NCBI GenBank assembly: GCA_035222895.1 | Contig: JAVYIG010007225.1 | Coordinates: forward strand, 41,328-105,327 | Length of the DNA stretch: 64,000 nt | Source: Strongylocentrotus droebachiensis | Taxonomy: Eukaryota > Echinodermata > Echinoidea > Camarodonta > Strongylocentrotidae | Reading direction: 5' to 3' | Part shown: positions 13,001 through 28,000 of the stretch, piece by piece | Layout: every line of letters starts with the position of its first letter | Position numbering within the stretch: the stretch's first letter is position 1 | Notes under the pieces: model-generated | Databases searched by the model: none | What the model was told of the DNA's origin: nothing | What the model saw: only the letters and a program-made list of their open reading frames with translations | Translations under genes and position numbers: made by a program

Positions 13001-16000
13001 CGCTATAGTTCTCCTTAGAACTATATGCTAAGAAAGATAACAAACAGTCCTTTTTCAGGACTACACACCCCAAGAAAGATTACCGAGTCAGAGTCTTTTT
13101 CAGGACTCCTCAACCCTCTCCCTCTCTCTCACATGGTGCACCCGGAAGCCTACTGTAAATCTTTATATTGTCTCCAAACTCTTTTACTTTTTTAATTATA
13201 TGTGTATTTATTATTTTTGCACGTATGTTTCTTTTGCTTTTTATAAGTATGATGAGTGATCTGATTCGTGATAGGCCAAACATAATGAGAAATGAAAGTG
13301 GATACTTTACTCTGAAAGGGCATTGGTTAAACTTGCAGCCTTTTCACACACAGCTAAAATTCTATTAAACATGATTAGTTTAAAGGGCTTTAAACTAATC
13401 AGCTGTACATACGACATCATTCACACACAGAAATTTCGGTGCGATCGTTAATCGTTTCGTGATTAATTAATGCTCTTAAAATGCGCAGTAGTGCCATTGC
13501 GCATTGAAGGTCAGGTCATATCAAACAAAGCACACGCTCCATCCAGTTTAAACACGTTTAAACCGTTCACATACAAAATTTCAAGCTCTCTAGATACGAA
13601 CTTTCGTATCTGCAGCCTGCTGTGAGGGGCGTATGAATCGCGATTTAAACTTTAAACTAATCATGCTTATAGAATTTTAGCTGTGTGTGAAAAGGCTGTA
13701 TCTCTGATATTGGTTAATCATACCTTGTCTGATATTGGTTAATCATACCCTGTCTGATATTGGTTAATCATACCCTGTCTGATATTGCTTCATCATACCC
13801 TGTCTGATATTGGTTAATCATACCCTGTCTGATATTGGTTAATCATACCCTGTCTGATATTGGTTAATCATACCCTGTCTGTATTGGTTAATCGTACCCT
13901 GTCTGTATTGGTTAATCGTACCCTGTCTGATATTGGTTAAACATAACCTTAAACCTCATGATCCGTCATTGGTTAAACTGTCCCAATACTAGAACATATA
14001 TTGAACGGCCTTGGAGTGGTTCAGAAATAACCTAACCAATAGGATCCGATTTGCTTTTATTAATGATTGTAACCCAAATAATAATAATAATATTTAATTT
14101 GTATATAGCGCTTAATACAAGTATTCTATCAATAAATTGTGGGTACCACAAGGCTCTTTTGGGTCCGCTTCTTGTTATTATCCATATGAATGGCTTCATA
14201 AATTCATCCACGGTTCTTTATATCCTAAACTTTGCAGACGACTCAAGCATTTTCTACTCACATCCCAATCCTAGAATTGTTCTTGATTCCCTGAATTTTG
14301 AATTGCAATTTGTAGTCGTATGGATACAAGCAAACAAATCCTTTATAAATGTGAACAAGACTAGAACCCCGTCTGTTGTCCGGATGACATTCTACCCCGT
14401 TCCCGTTAAGACGCATCCAAAACGCGTCAATCGGGGTAACGTCCGGACAATATCGAGATGACAACGAGGTGAGTTTCACCCTAGTCGGGCCAGGGTGAGA
14501 TCGCGGTAACGTCCGGACGTTGTCCGGATGACATCCTGATAAACGACCTATTAAGACGCGCGCGGAACTCTACCCGGGTAGATGACGTCAGGGCCGTGAA
14601 CAATGTATACATGTACATAGCGCGCGCCAGCTGATCGCGATGAGGGAGGTTTTTTAGAATGGCTGGTTAAGACGGTGTCCATGAGCCTGGCAAAAGCTCA
14701 CCCCGTGTTTTACGATCAGACCCCAACTGTCTCTCATCGACACGTCGCTCGGGTGAGATCGAAAAGACGGGGCTTAATTTTATAATTTTCAGCAATACAC
14801 TCTCTGAGCTACTAGGACTAGCTTTGGTTAATGATACCCAGATAATTCCACTACACTTCTTTTATTGACTGTAAACTAACATGGAATACTCAAATTGGTC
14901 ATTTAAGCAAACTGTTGTCTAGGAACGTAGGTGTAATAAAATAAGTTAAAATCTTTTTTTCCATCTCATGTCTTAAAAAATATTGTATCCAACTCTGTTA
15001 CTGCCTTATCTAATCTACGGGGTGCTAGCGTGGGGAAATGGTTTAAAATATTTTTAAAAAAATCATGATCCGAAAAAGAGCAATATGAAAAATTAAATCT
15101 GGCTGATTTCTAGGCACATGCTAACGTTTTTTTTTCTTTCTTGCAAATCGTTTTCTGAAAGTATTTGATTTATACAATTATTTCCTCGGAATTTTGATGC
15201 ATCAACTATTAAAGTAAGGGTGATTCGCCAAATGTATTCCCTCCCATTGTTTGCTATAAACAGCCTTATGCACTCCTATCCCACAAGACAAAGAGACAAT
15301 ATTCATCTCCTCCCCAATCCGGACAGTTTATGCCCATGAAACAATTATGTATACAGGTCCCACTTTTTGGAATGGTTTAAATTCAGAGGTTAACGACGCA
15401 CCATCGTTAAATTTCTTTAAGGCCCACTGTACTGCTTGTAGCTACTTGCGCCCTCTCTATATTAAACAATGCATAATCGGTGACCATTGGTTCCCCATGA
15501 TGCTCTTTTTCTTATGTTAACTGAGAGCTGAGTTGATGAGATAACCACCTGTCCAGTGACCTTACAGGGCGGTCTTATCCCTCCTGTAAACTAGTAAGCT
15601 TTAAACTCAAACTTTGAGATGTTCATTTTAATTCTTACGTCTAATATAATTTGTTTCCCCTCCCCAGTCCTTTTTTTCTCCAATGATAATCTTAATTTGT
15701 AATTATTGATGCATGCGTCGGATTTTAATGTATACAAACAAGTTTCTCGGTTCTATGCTTACTAAATTACTTGAATGACTACGTATTTTAACCGCGTGAC
15801 TCTGGGTATTGGTGCTAATGCATTATTCTGTATATAATTTTCCTAATTCCGTTGTGTTTTAATTCCCCCTGTATATTACGTCTTTCTCTACTGCTACCAT
15901 GTTTACATCTACAATCTTTATTTAACCAGGAACATACAATATACAAGCACTGCTTTTCTTTAATGTCCATACTCTGCCCTTCCATATGACACCTCAATTA

Positions 16001-19000
16001 GGACAAAGGAGCCAGGAATAACGAAGTTCTGTCTGTCAAAAGTAATGCTTGCATTTCCATAATTTACGAATCCGTTCCAATGGCAGCCTGCCCTAACAAA
16101 AAACAAAGTTGACCAAAGACTCGTATGCATGGCTGATCGTTAACGAAACGGAGTTAAATATGTTGTCAACTTTGTTTTTTGCTATGGTAGGGAGCCAGTG
16201 AAAACGAATTCGTTTAATATAATTATGGAAATGCAAGCATTGCTTTAAACAAACAGAACTATGTTATTACTGGTTCATTTTTTTCCTGATTGAGGTGTCA
16301 TATGAACTTTCTAGGAATATGATTATCTCTTTGAAATGCAAATACCGTTCGCTAAATGAATTTTTGGTACCCTTTCTTCAAATTGTCTGTAATCACTAAT
16401 GCGTGAAATATGCATCATATGAGTTGCATCAAACGAAAGAGGAGGATCTAAGCTTTACGAATATGTATCATTAATTAGTTTATTCATTATAATTGTGATT
16501 AAGTTATGATAAAACATCGATTATTCTCGGTTTCGTTTTGTCTTGGACGCACTGTATACATATAAATTTAAACAAATATTTTGTATGTATATCTATATTT
16601 TTTGTTAAATGTGGAACAAATAAACTTGAAAACTTAAAACATAGTTGCTTAGTAAAATTCGTTTGCCCCATAGTTTGAATTCAATTATATATTGAAGTAC
16701 GGTTGACCGATAGATCTTTTTTCCTGCCATTAAATACCAACTAAACTTTTTACTTCTTTCCTAATCTCTCACAGATGTAAACGCCGAGTCATACATCGAC
16801 ACGGGAGGTAAATATACAGATAATCAAGCTTTATTTTCCCGGATATTCAGTTAATACCATTGTAATAATATATCCTTTCAAGGACCTAGCTAGAAGTCAA
16901 TCTACGTTGTTTCTTATGCAGTAAGAATTGTTATGTGAAGCAGCGACTTCTAATAACACAATATATTATTTATAAGAATCTGGAGAAAAAAAATGCTGAA
17001 GAGGCTCAACTGTTACATTAAGAAAACATTCAATAGTAAGCCTACAGTACAACTGAAAACGATTATATTCAATCTGTATATGGCCTCTTAAAATAAAAAT
17101 GTTTAAATACTGAGAGAGCAAAGCTATTTTACTAAAACAAAATAATGAAATGTATGATGACACATGCATGATGACAAAGATAACAAATAATAAGTCAATA
17201 GAACTAAGTACCTTTAATGACGTTTCCTTTTTTGTTTGTGAAAGACAAAAAATAGGTAATGATACAAAGCTAACGTATATCTCAATCTTTTATTCAGGCT
17301 CTGGTATATTACTATCAAGCGGGGATTCCTACACTATCGCATCACCCGACTTCCCTCAAAACCATCCTCCTTACATCAGTAGGATCTGGCTTATCAAACT
17401 CCCTCAACCTGATTGTCAACTTACCATCGATTTTGATAATTTTACAACCAGATCGGATTCTGACAAGGTAAATGAGCTTACTTATCATTCATCCTGAATT
17501 TCGTGTGATATATATGAGTCTTGTTGTGGGGCGGGCGGAATGGGGACGGGGTGCACTGGTTTTAAAGTAGATATGCATTGGTTTGAAAAACTATTTTCAT
17601 TATTGCAAAGTTGAAACTTTAATTTCATCAAAATTCAATGCTTGAAAACATTCGAAGTAATGATTATTTTAAATTACAAAACGCTTAAACTCCGGCATAG
17701 CACATGAAGAGCTCTCCGAACGCTGCTGAGATATGTGAGATCACAGGATGGACATGATTTGCAAAAGCAGACGATGTCCCATGACATCTCACATATTTTC
17801 AGTGCATGTTCTTTCATCTTCTTTTGAGTTTTTTCTCTTACTTCACTACCGTCAGGCTAAATGTATAATATATTGCCTCACTCTAAACCCCGCGCATGGT
17901 TTTATTTTGTGGCAAATGCAGCGATACAAAATAAAGGAATCTGTCGCTTGTAAACAAAAATAGGACGCCATTGTATATTCAGCTGCACACACCGCGGTAT
18001 GTTCGGCGTTTAAAGAGGGAACAAATGTCGTCCTTATATGATTCGTTTTTTTTTTCTTAATATGAAAGTCTAGTTTCTTTGATTGTTAATTAATCCCTAT
18101 CCTGTGTATTTACAAGCAAAAGATTTTAGTTATCATAATCGGTTTCATATCCCCTTTTGAATGGTTTGAAATAATAGCTTTGCAATTATGTTCATTCATT
18201 ACGGGATGTCGTCTGCTTGGGCAGTATTGGTCCATTATGTGACGTCATTAAAACATCGTTATTTTTCAGACGAATCTCTCGTATATCCCAGATGCTATGG
18301 AGGTGGTTGCATTTGAATTTTTTATAAATCACCCGATATGTAGTTGACCTAAAACTTTTACGATGGCCATCTGTTAGCTTACCAGTTTCTAGTGATACAT
18401 TAGTTGACATATTTGTGATTTCTTTGAATTTCCACTTTAAGATACTAATGTTATAATCCCTTCAAGAGTTTCCTCGTAACTTTGAGTCAACTGAAAGATT
18501 CTCTTATGCCCTCTTTCTAAGCCCAGCATTTGATAATGGAATGGATTTTTTTTTTCTTCGTTTTTTGTTTAAATCGAAATATTATAAAGACCTATTAGAT
18601 AGCCATTTTAGCTCTGTTGTTATGGCATTTCCTATATTGAAAAGGACTTGAGAGATAAAGAAAGGAAAATGCAACTGGAGGATGGGGTTTCATTTTATGT
18701 CTGGGTGGGCATTCATTACCCAGAATCTCTTATTTTCTTCAAATGGGGGCATCATCCCCTATTGTTTCTTAAACCGTCATTGCTGCACTAAACGTTTAAA
18801 GACCTGTTATCTGACCCTGTAATTAAGTTTAAAACTGTTTAGGGTGAAGGCAAATCGCACCTTCTTATGTTCATGGAATATATTTATGATTATTATCGCA
18901 AATGGAATCCATTATTTAACCTTTTTCCTCACACTCTCTTCATTAATTCACATAGCTTGAGATCAGTTCATCTGCTTCATTAGACTCCCTTCGTGCTGTC

Positions 19001-22000
19001 TTATATGGTGACGTCATAAAGGAGCCTATAACCATCACATCAGACTATGTTCTCATCCGGTTCAGCAGCAACACGAACTATGGCCCTGATATCAGCAGAG
19101 GATTCAAAGCTCATCTATACGCTGATTGTGAATCAGGTAATTCATCAGATATGTTTGGGACTTTACTCTCTCGCAAACATAGCGATGTTGTGCTCTCATA
19201 TAGAAGAGCAGAAATTCGTTGCGACAAACTCTTTCTAATAACTATATATATAGTAGCGAAATATACAATAGCGAGTTAGATCGCTAGGGCTGCTGCGCTC
19301 TTCTTTATAAGAGCGAGAGCGCAGCAGCCCTAGCGATCTAACTCGCTATTTGAATTTCACTACTATATAGTTTCTAGTAGAAGATTGTCGCAACAAATTT
19401 CTGCTCTTATATATGAGAGCATAAAATCGCTATGTTTGCGAAATTGTTGTTTCCCCGTCTCTTCAGAGCCCGAAGGGCCGGTGTGTAAATGTATGATGAC
19501 GTTTCTCTTGCTCCAAACATATAACACGATATGTTATAGAAAAATCTACCTGATGATTGTGATCCGACTGGGTGTGTAAAGTCTATTTTATAGATCGGAT
19601 ACCATAACATGATAGTATAGCAAGTCCCTTAGTCTATTATAATATTAACTCGGATTGTCGTGGTATACAGTACGTGACTGATGTGTAGTAAAACAATGCA
19701 TGATGAATAGGATGCCTAAAGTCTATTCAGGTCAGGTTGAGTTATATTTACCATGCACTAAAACACAAACACAGACCCACATCCAGCCCCTACCCCTCAC
19801 ACACACGCACAAAAACGCAAGTACGCGCACACATACACGCAAACCCATACAGTCACACTTCTCGAACATTTTCTTTTATTTCACTAAATTTCGCGTCTCA
19901 TAAAATACGAGGCAAGGAATAAGTATAAAGATCATTTCTTTGACATGTTTAACAAGGATCCGTCTCCTGAGAGAATTAGCAAGAAGTAAAATATTGCATT
20001 CGTATTGAAATAAAATATATAACAATTAATAACAGTAGGCTCATTTCTAACCAACTCATATTGATCTCTTCCAAAACAGATGTTACTCAGCCGTATGTTG
20101 ATGTAATCGGTAAGTAAAATATGCCAGTTACTTCTACATCTCTCAATAATCCAAGTGTGTAAAAGTGTTGAATGTTAAAAGTAATTTTTGGGGATGGTTT
20201 ATTCTGTAATGATGATAATAATAATAATAATAATGATAATAATACAAATGATAACAATAGTGTAAACTTATAAAGCGCACACACCGTCCAAGGACGCTCA
20301 TGGCGCTAGCCCAGCAACAGTTCTCTGTATAAAATCTAAAGTAATTGTTTATTTGATAATAGAGTTATTCCATCAGAAACTCCACCGAAAAATGCAACAA
20401 TTGTATCACCCATTTCAATCCTCAGCTCCACCCTGTGCATACGCATGTGAAGGATAGTCTATTATCTTTGAGAAATCAGATTTGAAGTTTAATTATTGGT
20501 TTGTGAGTGCCATTGATGGAGTTCCACAGATACTGACTAACCTAGTGATAATGAATATATAAAACTCTCCTTCATGATTATCTTGGCTTTATTAACATTC
20601 ACTAAATGACCCCAAATTTGGGAATAACTGCGCGTTCTAATAGATGAACACTGTATTTAGGAAGAAGACATATTTATCGGTGCGGACTGATGATTCCGAC
20701 TTTGCGATCTTATTATTTTTAGTTTTCATAACTATTTGAAGATTTTTTCTTCATGTTTTCTTCCCCTGTCGGGTCGATGATCTAACATCACCGTATCTTT
20801 ACGTAATTAGAATTAAACAAATAGGCAGATTCGATTTATTTTTCCCTTGTGAATTAATTTATGTTACATGCATTTAAATAATATCTCCTTCATGATATAG
20901 TTGTTTGAAATGTTTTTACTCATACAGGTTCCAATGTAACTATGTCGAGTGGAGATACGTATTACATCGCTTCACTCAGCTATCCATACAATAGCTATCC
21001 TAGATCACAGAATGTGATGTGGAGATTCTTTCTACCCGAACCAACCTGCCACCTATCCATTGCATTCCAAGACTTTCAACTTGGGAAATACAGTCATAAG
21101 GTTGGTATCATGGCTACATAGTTGTGTGAAATTTTAGTTATACCGTCTCGGGATAGTTATACCATGAAATTGTGTGTGTGGACGCTTACTAACGATACGT
21201 CGTATAACGAAACGCGGGTTTGGGCATCGTTTCGAACTAGAACTCCATAAAGAATCACGCCTACTAAAATCACGGAATGTGTTGGACTTGTATGGACGTA
21301 ACTAGTATAACTAGTCGAACTAGAACGGTATAACTGGGCGGGGCTTAACGTGACCTCGCACGAAAGGAGCGCAGGCGTCCTTTTCATTACAAGTAAGGTA
21401 ATAAACAATCACTATTGAGGGACAAATTGTGTCCTCCGTTAGCGGGATAAATTCCGCATCTGTGAAAACGCCTGTCCTGCATCAAAGTCTTGCTACTAAA
21501 TGCGAACCTGCCTTGAAAGTGTCGAAGAATGACTTGTTCGATCTAGTCTATATTTCTTCATTAATTGTTAACCCCTGATATTCCTCGAACCAAACATATG
21601 TAAGACTATCCCCAAGGGATGTTCATGTTAATAAAAGTATATGATTTTTAACGCGGAAATAACCGAATCTTTCGACCAAGGCGCGACAATAATGAATATG
21701 CAAGTTACATATACATTCTTTTTTTTTTTTTTTTTTTCCCCTGACGTCCGCACACCGGTGACTTAAGCTCACGCACGCCAGCTATTCCCCACTCCTGACG
21801 ACGGATAGTCAACCTGTTCGAAACGTCGAGCCACTCATCCTCTCCAAGCGCTATAGTTCTCCTGAGAACTATATGCCAAGAAAGATAACAAACAGTCCTT
21901 TTCAGGACTACACTCCTCCAAGAAAGATTACCGAGTCAGAGTCCTTTTCAGGACTCCTCAAACCTCTCTCTCTCTCACACACATGGTGCAACCGCAAACC

Positions 22001-25000
22001 TACTGTATATATACATTCTCATAGTCAGATTATGGAAACTGCATATATAGTCGAATACTGTCACACATTTTAAGGTTAACATTTGATAGAAATGTGTATG
22101 TGAGCATGGAACATGGATCATACGTATCCATTGATGCGGAACTTTTCTCGTTGTCGGAGGATCATACGCACACACACATACACACGCACACACACGCACA
22201 TGCACACACGCACACGCACACACAATACACACTCGAACAGCACACTCACAAACTCATACACAAAGAACGTTTACACACTTTTTCATTTTAAGTTTTACCT
22301 TAAGATTTTTTTTTTTTGAGGCCGCCATCCTAGTCAAGCTTCGCTTATGATTGCGGTCTCCTGCACTTTTTTCAACTGATAGTTTGGATAATACTTTAAA
22401 TTTATAATAATATGTTATAGAAATATTAAGTTCGTTATTATATGTACATATGAAAAGTTTCATTCCAAAAGGAGCTAAATCCACTTTGGGTACTTCTGAG
22501 TAAATCACCTTTTTTAATTTCTCCACTTTCCCTTTAGCCATGTACCTTAATGTTGTTATATATGTTAACGGTGTCACCCTGGACTAATAATATATGATAA
22601 GAAAAAATCTAGCAGTTTTTCCTGATTTTAACTAAATTTTTAGATTTTTTTTAAAATAGTGGATTTAGCTCCTTTTGGAATGAAACATAATATTGCACCT
22701 GAAATTTTTTATATTTCCTCAATTAAGTCACTGAAATTTATTCAAATTTAGTAGCAAAACTTTCCTTTTAAATAATAATACTGAAATCACAACCAAAAAA
22801 AGCTTTCGAAAAGAAAGTAAGCAACATATCACAGTTTCATTCCAAAAGGAGCTAAATCCGTTTCATTCCAAAAGGAGCTAAATCCACGTTTCATTCCAAA
22901 AGGAGCTAAATTCACAAAATCTAAAATTTAGTATAAATCACAAATAACTGGTATATATTGTTTTCTTATCATATATTATTGGTCCAGGGCGACACCTTTA
23001 ACATATATAAACATGAAGGTACATGGCTAAAGGGAAAGCGGAGAAATAACAAATGTGATTTACCCAAAGTGGATTTAGCTCCTTTTGGAATGAAACCGAT
23101 TTGGATTTAGCTCCTTTTGGAATGAAACATGATATTGTACTAAAAAATGTCATACTTCCTGGTGAAATTTTCGAATGTGATATAGTGCATTTTGTCCCCA
23201 TGTAGGAAATCATTATTTTAAGACAAATAAATCAATTTTGATAAAATATGGATTTAGCTCCTTTTGGAATCAAGCTCTTCATATGTAAAAAAAAAAAAAA
23301 AAATTGACAGGAAGTTATCATTGTATGTATATTTTGTATTATACCTTACGTTTATATATTCTTTGTTATTTTGTTATCATAATTGGAAAAATGCAGAAAT
23401 CAAATCAAATCAAATATAAAATATACGTGTTCATTGATGCGGAAATTTTCTCGTTGTCGGAGGATCATACGTGTTCATTGATGCGGAACTTTTCTCGTTG
23501 ACGGAGCTAAGACATCCACTTTATACATAAGGTGTCTCCGTGAAAGTTACACGACCTATCGTTCTACTTTACAGGTTTCAATCAGTACATCAGGATCCCT
23601 CGACGACACTCTGGCTGACATAACTGGTGACGTCATTCCCGATAATTTCACTCTAATGTCTGATGATGTCATAATCCATTTCATAACAGACTATTCTAAA
23701 GGCGGCCGGGGTTTCAAAGCTTCTGTTTCTGCTATCTGTGTACCGGGTAAGTTTTTCTTCTGGATGTGTAGTAGTAAAGTAGTTCATTCCCTTAACTGTC
23801 AATCCAAGGGTTAAATAGGGATAGTTGAGTTCTGTTTTCAGACAGCAAATGCCTTCAAAGTGCATGGTTATTGCTCTTATTCTTATTTATGACATTACTA
23901 GTGCCCGTTTAGAACCTAAAATTGTTATGAAGGTAATTTTAGAACCCAAAATATGTGAAATTTAGCCAATACGATCATACCAATTCAGCTCCACTATTTT
24001 AATAGTTTCATACTATTAATTAAATGTAATGTTGACTGTTATTGTATAATTGTTTTAAATGGGGGCACGCTACAAGAGTCCTATCTCGCACCCCGGGGCA
24101 ACGTGTCTGACACGGCCGGTTGTAGCAACTACTCCGAAGATCAAGATACTTTAATCTTGATCTAAGGAGACACGAACGAACGAAGCTCCACTTTTAAAAA
24201 AATACGGTGACTGTTAATTAATTATTTAATTAAAATAACAATACATGGGCCGGCTGGTTGTGTGTAATATAACCAACACGAAAATGCCAACAAAAAGCCA
24301 ACACCGGCATTGGCTGAAATACGACGTAAAGGCGCTTTTTCGTTTTTTTCAACGACTTTTTCAAATTATCTAATATTATTTTGTGGTGCTACACAAGTAT
24401 TAGAAATCGTTATATTTATGGATATTTCCGCCGTCTCTGAACCGATTTTGATCAAACAAAGATGATTTTGTCATTTAAATTGTATTTTCTTTCAAATTTG
24501 ACACTCAGTTTGTCATTATCTCACAAACAAATTATTTTGTGTAGCGCCGTCTGCAACAGAACTCAACTATCCCTTAAAATGGACTGTATCCTGACGAGAC
24601 TACGTGTCTTCCCTTCGCCTGACTCGGGGCCAATCGCGACCGCAGCAATCACGTGCGTGCAACCTACGCAAAACCGAAGCGTGTGGAGAAATTCGGTCTA
24701 TTTTGCGAACGCTGACCATGTAGAGATTAAGTCGCTGAATACCGTTAATCACGTCCATTTGTTTACGTGCAGTTGTCCCAAAGACGACGTAGATGGCGTT
24801 AACCAGTATTCGCCAAGCTACACTCCCTTTAAGGTTTCTAATTCAAGCCCTGCACTAAAGTCCTTTGGCAAGAAATTAAACCATATTTGTCACTCTCCAC
24901 CCAGGCGGATTCTATAGGGTAATAATATTTGTAGGGCCCACTGTCAGGGCATCATAATGATGTGGCTATCCTGGGTAAATCAGACCCAATTATCGTTTAT

Positions 25001-28000
25001 CATTAGTCTAGAACTAAAGAGATTTTTGTGCTACATAGATTTACCAAAGTTCGATTCGACAGGGATAGGAATCAGGACCAACGTTACGCCGATGGTGCAA
25101 AGATTATTCTCTCTTCTTTAATGGAGATATTATTTGCACAACAGTCAATATAACCATCTTTAAAACAGAGTCAATTAATAATTTACCAACTTAAAGTAAT
25201 TCTAGTTGAAATTATACGCACAGATGAATTCAGAATGTATTAATCAATGTGGGAATCCCACATCTATAAGTAAAAAGAGTAATTCAAATTGTTTACTTTG
25301 TCTTTTTACCTGCAACGTATTCCTTCATGTTCTATTAATGTACTCAACATTAATCCTCCCCTATCTTAATTATGGTGTTCTTGCTTGGGGTAACTCTCTT
25401 AAAACTAACCTTGAAAAGTTATATTTGATTCAAAAGAGGGTCTTAAGAATTATTTGTAACGTTAGCTTTCGTACGCACACTAATCCGCTTTTTTATACGC
25501 ATAGAATTTTAAAGGTGCAAGATATTTATCACCTTCAACTGGGTTCTTTAATGTACAACTTCGATTCTGGTGTCCTTCCACAGGCTCTAGTCAGCATTTT
25601 TAAGAAAAATAGTAAAGTTCATGACCATGCTACACGAAATGCCTCTGCGTTTCACTTACCCCAAGTAAGGACAAAGTTAACTTTTAATACTTTGGTTTTT
25701 ACTGGACCTAAATTTTGGAACTCTCTAGGCTCTAGCGTTAAGCAATCTGTTAGTCTCTCTTCATTTAAGTGTAAACTTAAGGTTTATCTTCTCGATAAAT
25801 ACTGTGACTCATAGAGTAGTTCATTTTTGTAGTTATTATGGTGCCAAGATATATTATGTATTACTATAAATGTAAATTTTCTTCTTGATATTAATATGTG
25901 TCTAACTGAATATTTTCAGATTGTCAACCTCTTATTCCCCCCCCCCCTGTTGTCTTGTGCCCGTTGTGCGCTATGCCTATTGTCGATGTGCTGTAGTCTT
26001 CTATTATTTCTCATATTTTCTCTTTTCTCCCGTCTTGTCTAGTCTCGTCTCTCGTTTTGTTGTTGTTGTTGTGTGTGTGTACACTTCTTGTTTTGTTATA
26101 CCCCCTTTTCCCTATTGTATTCTTAGGTAGTCTCAAATATCTATTCATCATGTTTTATCCGGCTCAGAGGGGACCCTAATAATTACAAGCTCTGCTTTTA
26201 CCAGGGTCTCCTCGTCTTTCTTTTAGTACTATGTTTTTTATCATTATCATAATTTGTTATTTTGCTTTGTAAATGTGTTATGATTCAATGTTATGCTCTG
26301 TATGTCATTTGAAAGAAAGACGAATAAAATCTTATCTTATCTTATCTTATCTTATGTTCACATTGATAAGAATACCTTCTTATTCCCACTCTTACTTTCT
26401 TGACATTGTGATCTGCATAAAAGCATGTTTATTTTGTTATATTGTGTTCAACCGCATACAGGTGCTACCCCAGAACCTCCCATCGATGCACAAGGTTAGT
26501 TATGTTGATCTTCTCATTTATAACAATTAGACAAAGATTAACCCAAACAAATTAGTGATTTAAAAAATCTCCATAAGGATGATTGCCGAACATCTGAAGC
26601 ACACCGGAGTAATCTCAAAATCATAGAGATAAAGCAAAGATGGTGACACATTGATGTAAAGAGAAAGAGAGCAACAGGGGAGGGAACGTGTACGTCATTA
26701 TCAAGAACATGTAATATCCTGTATCTTTCAGGTGCATTCAAGTTTTGTCAACTTATTTTATTTAGATGGGAGCATCAGCCCTTCTGCTTGTAATAAAATA
26801 TTCCACTGCTCACCCTCCCCCCCCCCCAACTTTTCTTGTTGAGAGAGGAAAGGGAGAGAGAGGGAGAAAGCGAGAGATAAAGATAAATAGAGACGGAGAG
26901 AGAGACGAGAGTAAGGGAGAGAGTATGATCTAAAGAGAATGTTAAATGTTAGATTGAATCTTTTCAAGTATAATGTCGACATCGAGTAGTTCTTCGCTTC
27001 CCTAACTATTGGTGAGAGACAGAGAGACAGAGACAGAGACAGAGAGAGAGAGAGAAAGACAAAGGAAAGAGGGGAGATGAGATTGAGAAAGAGGGAGAGC
27101 CATCTAAAGAGAATGTTTAATGCAAATATTTCCAAACAACATTTTTTTGTACAGGTGGTAACATCAGCCTCGCTGATGGTGACAGGTACTCCATCGCTTC
27201 ACCCAACTACCCTTATGGAACATATCCTGAAAGCCAAGATATCACGTGGTATATCTATCTAACGCACCAAGAATGTCAACTCAGCATCACATTTCAAGAT
27301 TTCCAAACGGAAGCCGGATATGACAAGGTCAGTATCAAAAAGATGGATCTAGTTCGTTTCAAATGAACATTTTGTTTCCTCCAGAAATTCCCTTTTGAAC
27401 TCTTATCATGCCACAGGGCTAATCCCCATTGTGCCAATCCCCAAATCCCTCCGTACCAAGTTTATTTTGAGATAATCTGATTAACGCGATGGTTCTATGA
27501 ATATCGAGTGCAAAACACACATCACAGTCCAATGAGCATATGAACAGTAACTGATATTACGAATGCGTGCTTGCACCCACAAGGCACTGAAGCAATGGCT
27601 CTCTCGCATGTACAAAGCACTATAACGGTAGCGTGCATGCAGCCTCATGGCATGCTATGAGGTATGCTAGTGCAACCATGTTAAAGGTAAAGACCAGTTA
27701 TGGTCATGCGATTGCATTGTGAAAGAAACGTTGTGGAATCGATCAGAAAAGGTTGATCATCTAGCATCTAGCATCTGCAAGGTTCTGGAATCATCAAAAT
27801 GATAAGAAATTTGGCCCATTCTTCGTAAAGTTACAAGCACTATACACAGAAAGATGTATATGGGACTACCCTATATCTCTCACAGTCCATGAGAGAAACA
27901 AATTTACCAAATAAATGAACTAATAGGCGGTTTCCCGGCAAATTTGTATCATCATGTATTAGTCAAAACATATTCGTTCACATGATTGGTAATGAGAGCT

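Noticed and set aside
13699..13955. Regular repeats resembling a CRISPR array
   Set aside because: Units are contiguous with no unique spacers; minisatellite in eukaryotic DNA.
24462..24917. 151-codon open frame
   Set aside because: No recognisable domain, its start lies in sequence repeated at 6201, and it has no splice context fitting gene 1.
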